Of a stretch of DNA of 64,000 bases, positions 21,001 through 29,664 are shown piece after piece. A model generated the notes under the pieces. It saw nothing but the letters and a program-made list of their open reading frames with translations, was not told the DNA's origin and made no database searches. Numbering within the stretch: position 1 is the stretch's first letter; each line of letters starts with the position of its first letter. Location: contig NC_069662.1 in assembly GCF_027244095.1 (NCBI RefSeq), positions 14,038,501 through 14,102,500 on the forward strand, in the 5' to 3' direction. The translations under genes were made by a program, and so were the position numbers. Source of the DNA: Hemicordylus capensis. Taxonomy: Eukaryota; Chordata; Lepidosauria; Squamata; Cordylidae.

Positions 21001-23558
21001 CTACTGTATGGAACCACAAGTTTAAAGAGGTATGGAAGTCCTGTCCCGCCTCACCTTGCTAGGTTCCCTGACTTTAAGGGGTTTTCTCACAACCCAGCTC
21101 CAATATCAGGAGTCAAGAGGGTTGGGAGGGAGAAATGGGCTGAAAGGAATGGAGTGCCCTGATGGGGGATGCTCTGTTTCTCTCCTCTGGGCAATGCTCC
21201 AGGAGTTTCAGATTGAGGACTCCAGCAGTAGGGTCCAGGTGACCTCCCTCCACCCCCGACAGAGGAAATTATCAGCCTGACCCCAGACTTGCCTTGACCA
21301 TTTTTGATGCCTCTGACCTCTTTTTGTCTGCCTCCAGTTAGACCCAACTTGGCTTTTGCCTGGTTCACGGAGTAGACCCTGAATATTTGGATATTTGGTT
21401 TTGAGAATAATAGAAGTGGGGGGGAATCAGAACATACTTCCTTGTTGTTCCTGTTAGATGCAACCCCGTTCCCGGTGTGTCGAGAGCTGCCATCTTGGAT
21501 CCAGCATGATTGCCCAGCAGGGAAGACAAGTTTGTTGCTATGATTGTGCTCAGTGTCCTGCGGGAAGGATTTCAATACAGACTGGTAAAAATATGTATAT
21601 TGGGAAACCAAATCCAAATGTTTAAAATTCTCTATCTTATTTTCTACATCAAATAGATGACTGAATTTCTCAACATACTTCTGTTGAACTCAAGTACCCT
21701 CTGTGCACTACACCTCCACTCACCATGGGCCACCCCAGCACCCCCCAAGTGCAGTTATGGGGCTGCTGAAACCTCCATTATTCCCTATTGAGAAAAACCT
21801 TAAAGACGCGTAAACTTCAAAAATCACTTTAAAATGATCCCTTTGCCCAATTCCTTTGAAATAATTCGGGTAGCTTACTTGCCCCCTTTGGACACTACCA
21901 CCCACCACACTCCACCCTGGGCCACCCGTTTCCCCCCTATGTGAAGAGATGCATTTGCTGAAACCTCCATCATTCCCTATTGAGAAAAACCTTAAAGACA
22001 CTTAAATTTTAAAATTCACTTTTTAAAAAAATCAGCCCTTTTCCCAATTCCTTAGAAATAATTCTGATAGCTTCCTTGCCACCACTAGGCACTACCACCA
22101 ACTATACTCCACCCTGGGCCATCCCTTTCCCCTTGACATGAAGGAGAAAATCTTAAAGATGTGTGAACTTCAAAAAAATCACCAAAAATCAGCCATTTGC
22201 TCAAGTCCTCTATAATTTGAGTGGTAGCCTCCACCCATTAGGCACTTCCATCCCATCCCACTCTTTTGTCTCCAGGACCAGTTTTTTGGATGATAATCAG
22301 TTCATATTCGGATTTGGATTAATTCGGAACTGAATCGAATCTGGGGTGATTTGGATGGGTCTGATTTGGATCCGAAATGATATAGGGGTGTTTTGATTTG
22401 GGTGCAAAATCAAACATCAAATATCCATAATGCACACCCCTAGTGTAGATCACAGATAAAATGAAATAAATCATTAAATTAAAAACTATAAGGACAGCAA
22501 AAATAAGAGCAGCTTAAAACCTATCAACGTCACATGAGAGGGAGCAAACGTTAACAACCCGGTCTGTAGTAAAACAAGCCAGTCAGCAGATTACAGTTAA
22601 AGTTGAACAATGTTTGTTTATCTTGACAAAACAAAGACTTTGTTGATGTATTTCAGATGCAGACCAGTGTGAGATGTGCCCAGAAGATCAATGTCCAAAT
22701 GAGAAACAGGATCAATGCATCCCCAAAAGAATAACTTATTTATCCTATGGAGAACCATTGGGAGCGGTTTTGATTTCTTTTGCTCTTTTCTTTTCCCTGA
22801 TCACCTTTGCTGTGATTGGGATCTTTGTTCAGCTCCGCAAAACTCCCATTGTGAAAGCCAATAACTGGAGCATTACCTGTACGCTACTCTTCTCTCTGCT
22901 GCTTTGCTTTCTCTGCTCCTTCCTATTCATTGGTCAGCCTAGGAAGGTGACCTGCCTCCTCAGACAAACCGTGTTTGGCATCACGTTTACTGTTGCTCTT
23001 TCTTCTGTGTTGGCCAAAACCATCACTGTCGTTCTGGCCTTCCTGGCCACCAAGCCGGGAAACAGGTTGAGGAGATGGATAGGGAAGAGGCTGGCAGTAT
23101 CAGTCATCATTCTCTGTTCACTTATTCAAACTGGAATCTGTGCTGTGTGGCTGGCAAACACTCCCCCTTTCCCAGAGTTTGACATGCACTCTCAGATCAG
23201 TGAGATCATTGTGCAATGCAATGAAGGCTCAAACACCATGTTCTACATCGTCCTGGGCTACATGGGTTTTCTGGCCACCATCAGCTTCACTGTGGCCTTC
23301 CATGCTAGAAAGTTACCAGATAGCTTTAATGAAGCCAAGCTGATCACCTTCAGCATGCTGGTCTTTTGCAGTGTTTGGATAACCTTTGTCCCAAGCTACT
23401 TGAGCACCAAGGGAAAATACATGGTGGCAGTGGAGGTCTTCTCCATCATGGCCTCTGGTGGTGGACTGTTGAGTTGTATCTTCCTCCCCAAATGCTACAT
23501 TATTATTCTTAGACCTGATCTGAACACCAGAGAGCAACTGGTTAAGAAACGATATTGA
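14314..23558 (+). CDS. VMN2R: V2R receptor unit 1, complete six-exon gene
   Basis: Exons 14314-14507, 16275-16566, 19325-20173, 20802-21029, 21458-21584 and 22657-23558 join in phases 2,0,0,0,1 with GT/AG sites and no stop, giving 863 residues, normal for the family. Residues 1-16 or so are a signal peptide. About 65-521 form the Venus-flytrap ligand domain ([55 protein letters not shown]). About 522-590 form the cysteine-rich linker, and the rest the seven helices. V2Rs sit in the dendrites of basal vomeronasal neurons and detect peptide or protein cues through a G protein (family knowledge). One oddity is that exon 1 lacks the cysteine present in units 2 and 3. Expression is not shown, but nothing in the coding sequence marks it as a pseudogene. 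Confidence 0.9.
15720..15900 (+). mobile_element. tRNA-derived SINE (intron 1, unit 1)
   Basis: An A-box-like CAGTGGTAGAGC at 15733-15744 and a B-box GGTTCAATCC at 15771-15780 are followed by CCAGGTAGGGCTGGGAAAGAC and the GAGCAATAGTCTGACTCGGA..CAGTTTCCTAT body. This is the common squamate tRNA-SINE layout. The same insertion is at 52190-52370 in unit 3, and its 3' part is at 32495-32565 in unit 2. Confidence 0.8.
16010..16160 (-). mobile_element. L2 3'-tail fragment (intron 1, unit 1)
   Basis: TTGTTTAACACATTTGTATTCTG and GTCTCTGGGCGGTTTACAAC are followed by A-rich repeats, matching the tails of the other L2 pieces. It lies about 115 bp before exon 2. Paralogous copies are at 32690-32830 and 52490-52635. 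Confidence 0.6.
16275..16566 (+). CDS. V2R unit 1 exon 2 (ligand-binding lobe 1)
   Basis: The acceptor is TTTGCAG and the donor GTATGT; the exon is 292 bp. With the two bases from exon 1 it starts [47 protein letters not shown] and the terminal NTYKIPQ are class C lobe-1 motifs. It ends in phase 0. Confidence 0.95.
16760..17052 (+). mobile_element. SINE-like repeat (intron 2, unit 1)
   Basis: Same family as 12895-13147: TTTATAGGGTTTAATTTCTGG, GTGCAAAGAGGCACC, TTGTGAGCCCTTCAGGGACAGGG, and a TATATAGATATTTGTTGTTGTTG tail. It lies about 200 bp after exon 2 in all three units. Confidence 0.7.
17991..18089. repeat. (GAT)n microsatellite in CR1
   Basis: About 33 GAT/GGT-type triplets give a spurious poly-Asp frame. 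The tract lies exactly between the CR1 ORF1 sequence CTCATAGAT and the reversed SINE, so it probably grew from the SINE tail. The unit 2 copy is about half as long, and unit 3 has no tract. Confidence 0.9.
18090..18330 (-). mobile_element. SINE-like repeat inserted in CR1 (unit 1)
   Basis: The reverse complement of the 12895-13147 family: TTTCTATACCGCCCTTCCAAAAATGG, CCCTGTCCCCAAAGGGCTCA, ACCAGCAACAGTCACTGG and AAAGGTGCCTCTTTGCCCAGTTAG. It is also present in unit 2 at 34704-34930 but absent from the otherwise similar CR1 of unit 3. Confidence 0.8.
18891..19324. other. Distal intron 2 of unit 1
   Basis: Unique-looking sequence shared by the three units at equivalent positions (35480-35917, 55900-56299). 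It ends in a C/T-rich tract and the TTTTAG acceptor of exon 3. I recognise no element or gene here. Confidence 0.5.
19325..20173 (+). CDS. V2R unit 1 exon 3 (main ligand-binding exon)
   Basis: 849 bp, phase 0 at both ends, 283 codons with no stop. It begins [13 protein letters not shown] and holds [60 protein letters not shown], the [15 protein letters not shown] cysteine and [16 protein letters not shown]. These are the standard landmarks of the flytrap domain. The donor is GTATGT. About two dozen residues differ from unit 2. Confidence 0.96.
20174..20801. other. Intron 3 of unit 1
   Basis: No mobile element recognised. It lacks about 100 bp (GATACCCATTCCACAATAAGG region, 37147-37250) present in units 2 and 3. 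Confidence 0.6.
20802..21029 (+). CDS. V2R unit 1 exon 4
   Basis: 228 bp, 76 codons, phase 0. It begins [20 protein letters not shown] and continues [20 protein letters not shown], the end of the ligand-binding domain. The sequence before 20802 ends CCAATTAG and the donor is GTATGG. Confidence 0.95.
21030..21457. other. Intron 4 of unit 1
   Basis: 428 bp with no recognisable element. Paralogous introns are 37718-38157 and 58093-58529. Confidence 0.6.
21458..21584 (+). CDS. V2R unit 1 exon 5 (cysteine-rich linker)
   Basis: 127 bp, phase 0 to phase 1. It encodes [26 protein letters not shown] and ends QT, the conserved nine-cysteine linker that couples ligand binding to the helices. The acceptor is CTGTTAG and the donor GTAAAA. 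Confidence 0.95.
21698..22442. repeat. Foldback repeat, right arm only (unit 1)
   Basis: Starting at CCTCTGTGCACTACACC the sequence follows the right arm of the foldback repeats at 1130-2592 and 41811-43145, down to the same GCACACCCCTAG end. The left arm, the centre and about 4.0 kb of upstream intron are missing relative to unit 2. Confidence 0.8.
22657..23558 (+). CDS. V2R unit 1 exon 6 (7TM exon)
   Basis: 902 bp, acceptor TTTCAG, TGA at 23556-23558. Its first two bases complete an Asp codon with exon 5. All seven helices and the [53 protein letters not shown] and [13 protein letters not shown] motifs are intact. Confidence 0.96.
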
Positions 23559-23971
23559 GACACTGGACTCTTTCTGCCTTTTCTAGTTCTTCAACACCAT
23601 GTCTCTCATCATTATATTCCCATATTAGTAGTGAAGGAAGACGTAGATTAGATAATACAGTCAACATGGGTGGTATCAGTGACTAAGTCTGGGTGGTATT
23701 GAGACAATGGGGGGAACTGTGGAAGAGCTGCTTGAACAATGAGCCATATTGAACAGCTCTGGCACTGCTTTGAAGGACACATCAGCCCGGCAGCACCATG
23801 TGCCCAGAATGCAGCACTGGATGTCAGCCAGCCTACAGTGTGGGCCACAGACTAATAGTTCTCTCAAAGAAGGGAGATAACTGTAGACAGGCTTATACTT
23901 AAGGTTAGGTGAAAAAAGAATGACTGACAACCAGACTAACACAGTGTGTGGCCATCAAATGAAGCTCGTGT

Positions 23972-24566
23972 GTTTGACATGCATTCCACATTCATCCAGA
24001 TCATGGTGCAGTGCAATGAAGGGTCTGTTACATGGGTTTTCTGGCCATCATCAGCTTCACTGTGGCCTCCCTTGCTAGAATGTTACTGATGGATTTAAAT
24101 TTATTTATTTATTTGTTTGTTTGTTTGTTTGTTTGTTTATTTAGTATTTAACGTATTTTTATACCGCCCAAAACTTACGTCTCTGGGTGGTTTACAACAA
24201 GATAAAAACAAAAGTAAAACATTAGTTAAAAACAAAAACAAGAAATTTTAAACAAAATTTAAAATTTTTGAAACAATATTCTAAAAATAAACATTAAAAC
24301 AATTTAATGAAGCCAAGCATATCACCTACAGCATGCTGGTCTTCTGCAGTGTTTGCATGTCCTTTGTTCCAAACTACTTGAGCACCATAGAGAAATACAT
24401 GGTGGCTGTAGAGGTCTTCTCCATCTTGGCCTCTAGTGGTGGACTGTTGAGTTGTATCTTCCTCCCCAAATGCTACATTATTATTCTTAGACCTGATCTG
24501 GACACCAGAGAGCAGTTTGTATGGGGAAAGAATTGTGGCATTGAAGTCTTTGGTTGTTTTTGTTGA
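23972..24566 (+). pseudogene. Truncated second 7TM exon relic downstream of unit 1
   Basis: Same relic as at 4119-4690: TM5-TM7 and tail only, split by an L2 tail at 24093-24303 that here carries a (TTTG)n tract. The 3' piece encodes [31 protein letters not shown] and the [10 protein letters not shown] tail. No TM1-TM4 and no splice acceptor are visible. Confidence 0.87.
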
Positions 24567-24584
24567 GTAATTTCCTCCTATTCC

Positions 24585-26165
24585 TCCTATTTATTATTTT
24601 ATTTATTATTTATTATTAAAACTTTTATACTGCCCTTCCAAAAGTCCCAGGGTGGTTTACATTAAAACACCATTAAAATCAGTTAATAATTAAAACAAAA
24701 ATTATAAAGCATAAAACAATGATTAACAATTAAAAACATTGTAAAATAGCAATTTAATAATCAGAACCATTTAAAAACAAGTTTTAAAAAGCTGAGAAAT
24801 CCTGGTTGAAGAGATGTTTTTTCAGAAGTTGTTTAAAAATTGCCAGAGATGAGGAGGCTCACATTCCAGCAGGGAGCGCATTCCACAATATCGGGGCAGC
24901 AGCCGAGAAGACCCATCTCTGTGTAGCCACCAAATGAGTTGGCAGTAACTGGAGACGGACCTCCTCATAGCGAAGAAGATGCTCTCTTAAATAACCAGTG
25001 CCTAAGCCGTTTAGGGCTTTATAAGTTATAACTAGCACTTTGTATTTTGTCCGGAAACCTATTGGCAGCCAGTGTAGCTCCATCAGTAAAGGAGTAACGA
25101 GGTCTCTCCAAGATGACCCAGAGACCAGCCTGGCTGCTGCATTCTGAACCAACTGAAGTTTCCAGATTACGTACAATGGCAACCCCACGTAGAGCGCATT
25201 ACAGAAGTCAAGTCTGGAGGTTACCAACAGATGTACCACTTTTTTGAGGTCACAGATCTAAAGAAACGAGAACAGCTGGTGTATCTGCAGGAGCTGAAAG
25301 AAAGCACCCCTGGTCCCTGCCTCAACCTGAGAAAACAGGGAGAGGTGTGGATCCATAAATACTCTCAGACTGCGAACCTGTTCCTTTTGGGAAATGTGAC
25401 CCCGTCTAGAACAGGTAGATCAAAATAGTCTCTATCGTTCTGACCCCGCACAGTAAGTACCTCCATCTTATCGGGATTTCAGCTTCAGTTTATTCTCCCT
25501 CATCCAGCCCATTACTGCTTCCAGGCAGGCATTTAGGGAAGATATGCCAACTCCTGAAGAAGTTGACATGGAGAAGTAGATCTGGGTGAACTCGTGAGCC
25601 GCACTGGACAAATTGGTCCCAAAATGAACATTGAACTCCCCTAGCACCAAAAGTCTGTGAGACTCCAACGCAACTTCCACGGACAAGGCCGTGAGCTCAG
25701 TAAGGGATTCTGTTGGGCAACGGGGCAATCGGTACACCAACAAAAGTCCCAAACTATCCCTGGTCCCCAAACTCAAGTACACACATTCAATATGGTCCGA
25801 TACCCTAACAGGGAGATATTTAAGGATAATAGACCACAGCCACTCCACCCCACCACCCACATCCCCTCACCCTCTCCTCTACAGAATATCCTGGAGAAAG
25901 AAGCTGGGACCAGGCTGGGCCACTAGCCTCCCTCAACCAAGTCTCGGTAATACACACCAGGTCGGCCCCTTCATCCATGATCAGATCATGGATGAGTTCT
26001 GATTTATTTTGGACCAACCTGGCATTGCAGAGGAGCAAAGTAAGGTTACGTGGGATGTTGGCAGTGCTCCCCGAAGTCAAAGAGCTGGCAGGACAGCTAG
26101 AAGGGGAGACAGCTATTAGGTTTCTGACTACCCTTCCCCTGGAACAGCCTTCTGACCTGCCTGTG
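24585..26165 (-). mobile_element. L2 LINE with internal deletion (unit 1-2 spacer)
   Basis: The 3' end at about 24585 has ATTT repeats and the CTGCCCTTCCAAAAGTCCCAGGGTGG tail. The minus frame 25239-24859 is the reverse transcriptase C-terminal region ([47 protein letters not shown]). The endonuclease lies in 26206-25820 (VCITETWL) and 25860-25600 (LLVLGEFNVHFG). Near 25590 the endonuclease jumps directly to a late RT segment (YFSMSTSSGVG..LEAVMGWMRENKLKL), so most of the RT is missing. The 5' end is fused to spacer sequence near 26160. Non-functional. Confidence 0.85.
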
Positions 26166-27340
26166 GGGGCCAAGAAGGAAATTTTTGGGTCGCACCAAAT
26201 TGGCACTAGGCATGGCCTTTTTTTGCCTACTTCTCACTGAGTCCTTTGGCTTTCAGGCATAGGTTGGCACTGAAGGAACCGTTCACTTGGCAGGAGAGTG
26301 CTGGTGTTGGGTAGGTAGATTGAATAACAGTGTTCGGCTGGAGGCCAATTTGGGGTGGGAGCAGGGCCGGATTAAACTAGGGTGGGGCCTGTAACATATG
26401 TCATAAAGGGGCCCCAAATTTTTAAAATGCACGTAAATTTTAAAACATAAATTATTTACTTGCTTAGTAAAGTAATCCAATTTTTTCACTTGCTATACAT
26501 ATCATATGACAGCCAAGGCAATATTAAGAAGTGCTGTCAGGGCTGGACTGGGGACAATAAGATGCCGGTGGAATTTATGTGGAGAGGGCGCCAGGTTTTG
26601 AGCAGAATGGCTACTTAAGGGTGGGAGTATTCATTGCTGCCGAGTGCAGCAGGGCACAGTCAACATGTTGACCAGGATTCCCTCGATGGTATGCACGTGT
26701 GAATGTGTTCACAAGGTTTTTGATGTAAGCTCAGTTAATTGTAGCTCTCGCACAGGTTGAATCAGGAAGGCCCCACTCTGAATGCACATGGTGCCCACAC
26801 ACTGCCTTGAAACTGTCACTCAGACCAAACTCACCCCACACTCAGATGAAAAAAAATTAGAGAGAACAGTGATGAAGACCAGGGCTCCCAGAAGCATCGT
26901 GTATGAATGGCACATATTGGAATACGTGCTTGGAGTGCAGAAATGTGGAAAAAAATATGCATGAATACAGATCAGCAATATGGTTCACTGGCCACAGATT
27001 TCACAAGTGTTGAGCACACATGAATGGCTGCTGTTCATTCTCATCTCTGCGACTGCAGTGGGGGAGCAAAGGGGGTTAATCTTTGCAAGGATGATAGCAG
27101 TGCCCTCCACCTTTGACACAGCTTCTGGAGGGGAATATAGTATTTTTGCATACATGGAGATGTACCCCACTCACCCCCACAGACAATGCCTCTGCATATT
27201 CCTCCCATCAAAATGATAGGAAGGAACAGCCTTCCAGGGTTTTTGCGGCCCAAATGTTGGGAATGGGGGGGGGAGGCTCGACTCACCAACTCAGAGTTCC
27301 CGTCCCCCCCACCCAGCTGGTTGCTGTGCCCGTTGTCATC
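26166..27340. repeat. Inter-unit spacer module (unit 1-2)
   Basis: Copy of the module at 9697-11088 and 11200-12190, including an uninterrupted L1 target site near 26295 (GGCAGGAGAGTGCTGGTG). I found no credible protein-coding frame. Confidence 0.6.
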
Positions 27341-27344
27341 AGTT

Positions 27345-27625
27345 GAGTTTTCTTTACATTTAGTCATAGTCCCATTTTTTCACTGTGCTCCTTGACTTTC
27401 ATTACTAGAGCTTGCAGATCATCCGCATTCTCCGCGATCAGAATGGTGTCATCAGTATAGTGCAGGTTATAGCTGTTTCTTCCTCCAGCTTTAAAACCAT
27501 GCTCATCTTCTTCCAATCCAGCTTCTCTCAGTATATGTTCAGCATATAAATTGAATAAAAAGGGAGAAAGTATACAGCCTTGTCGTACTCTGAACGTCTG
27601 GTTCACCACTATGGAGTAAATCCAC
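27345..27625 (-). mobile_element. BovB/RTE LINE fragment (reverse transcriptase)
   Basis: The minus frame 27609-27364 encodes RVRQGCILSPFLFNLYAEHI, LREAGLEEDEHGFKAGGRN, YTDDTILIAENADDLQ and LVMKVKEHSEKMGL, the RT core of the BovB branch of RTE. The YADD-type motif reads YTDD. Only about 280 bp survive. A sister piece is at 48640-48905; neither is present in the unit 0-1 spacer. Confidence 0.82.
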
Positions 27626-28340
27626 CTGTCTCAGTGGAAACACAGCTGCAGCTCATTCAGACATGTCCTCGTGTGTCTATTCCAGGGGGCCAAGGAACAG
27701 CCTTCCAGGGTTTTGGCGGCCCAAAGGGTTGGGAATGGCGGGGGTGGCAGGCCGGACTGTGGGCACTGAGAGGGCGGGGAAATGTTTGTGGGGAGGGCGC
27801 CGGGTTTTGAGCAGAATGGGTAATTAAAGGTGGGAATTGGGGCACAGGGGCACCTCGCAGGGTGTGGCACACCGGGAATATGCCCTGTTGCCCTGTGGGC
27901 CAGTCTGAGCCTGGGTGGCTCGACTCATCAACTCAGAGTTCCACTCCCCACACGTGCGCTTTAAAGTTTTAACTGGAAAGCCTTTTTAATCTAGGAAATC
28001 CCCTGTATAGGTAAAGGGGAATCCCAGCTGGATTCCCATTTACAAGTATATTCCCCCGCCGAGCCAGCCTGCCAGCCAGTTCCATGAAATGGGGGGGGGG
28101 TTCAATTCTAACTTGGACTGGCACACACACACCCCTTTTGAGGGCCTTTCTGGTTCATCCTCGGGCCACCAAAAACAGGCCTGGCTCAGTCTGAGCTGGT
28201 TCGCATAACCCTCTTTCTCTCCCCTCTCTGTCTACACTGAGCCAGAAGCAAAGCCTCTTTGGAATCTTCCATTCCCCAAATCTCATCCTTCCCGACCTTC
28301 TCTCAATATCCAGTGCACCACTATGGGATATTTTATCACA
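27626..28340. repeat. Spacer module, distal part (unit 1-2)
   Basis: Matches 12190-12800 and 48905-49600. It contains GGGGAATCCCAGCTGGATTCCCAT and low-complexity C- and G-runs. No gene seen. Confidence 0.55.
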
Positions 28341-29458
28341 CTAATTCTGCCATGTAATGTATTTGTTTCACTAATTTACTTTCATTCTCTTTTAATAAAT
28401 TTGAATTTGTTCACTGAAACCTTGTTTTGTCCCTTTGTTTTGTTATTAGTTCCATGTCTACCGCAGAGGGATAGACATTACAGTAGCAGCCCTAGGCCCC
28501 GCATCTTGTAACCATGGTTTCTGCCATAACACAGGTCCGGATGATCAAAGACAGCAAGGTTACTGAACATGAACAAAGGTTCTGCACTATGTCTGAATCC
28601 TGAAATTATTATTTTATTTTTACAAACTTGGGTAGGTTTTTTCCTGACCATGAATCCATTTATATACCACATCTTTGCAGTGGAGCCTAGAAACATTTCC
28701 ATTCAATTGTTTATTTTCTTTCTGGGGGATTGACTTCTAATACTTGGTCATCCCTGCTTGGGCCATTTTGAGGGAAGACCTTGCTGATGAATGCTAGGAT
28801 ACCCTATGGAAGGGAAAGAAGGGGAATGTTCTGCCTGACATTTTAGAAGATAAGTCACATTGGCTATGTAGGACACATTGGCGATCTGTACCCACTTGTT
28901 ATAAAATCAATATATAAAAATAAAATAAAATATATCATCTGGATGCATTTACGAGAAGCCCCTTACTGCATGTTTAGTTTTCATCGCACTCAACCCAAGG
29001 CCCAATGACCAGCAGGCACTTGGGTCCCCAAAGTGTTAATTGAATCCTGTTATTGCCTGCTAAATAGCAAAAATTGGTTAGGAGGGAATAAAAAATGTTC
29101 TCGTGGATTGTATAGGGACCAGAGGACTGTAGGGAAAGTGTCAATCCACCCTGAAATTATCAAAATCACTATTATTAAGTTCTGCTTCTTGTGGAAGCCC
29201 CATGGCTAGCTAGAGGTCATTTAATGATAAGATTGGTTAATTATAACTCAGTAGCTCATACCAGGCTACATTCACTCAGTGTATAAGGATTTTAAAATGC
29301 CCGTGTTTGCCCTAAAACTCAGGAGACGTTAACATGAATCAAACAAGGTTCTGTGAAATGGAATTTCTGTGTTGGTAAAGTTCTTTGTGGGTAGTCTTCT
29401 CTAGCTGACAAAGCAAGTGTACAGCTGGGGTCAGATTCAAAATTTGCAGGAGTTCAGA
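28341..29458 (+). promoter_or_regulatory. Conserved upstream region of unit 2
   Basis: Paralogous to 13199-14313 and 49621-50763. The part closest to the start codon (from about 29090, TTCTCGTGGATTGTATAGGGACC) is highly similar in all three units. A promoter role is inferred from position only. Confidence 0.4.
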
Positions 29459-29664
29459 ATGGTTTGGTTACTACCATTCCTCCTATATCTGCCTGCTATT
29501 TTCAGCAGGCGGAACAGTAGGCAAAGATATCTGTGCAAAATTCAGCACAATTCCAAGCCAGGTTCCAGAGAAGACATTACCATTGGGGAATTTGGATCCT
29601 TCTTACAGGGTGGTGTACTTCGATTCAACTTTACTGTACCACCAGACAGATCCACAACAGGATA
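29459..29664 (+). CDS. V2R unit 2 exon 1 (signal peptide)
   Basis: 206 bp starting [16 protein letters not shown], with [11 protein letters not shown] and [16 protein letters not shown]; donor GTGAGT at 29665, phase 2. It retains the N-terminal cysteine that unit 1 has lost. Confidence 0.8.
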
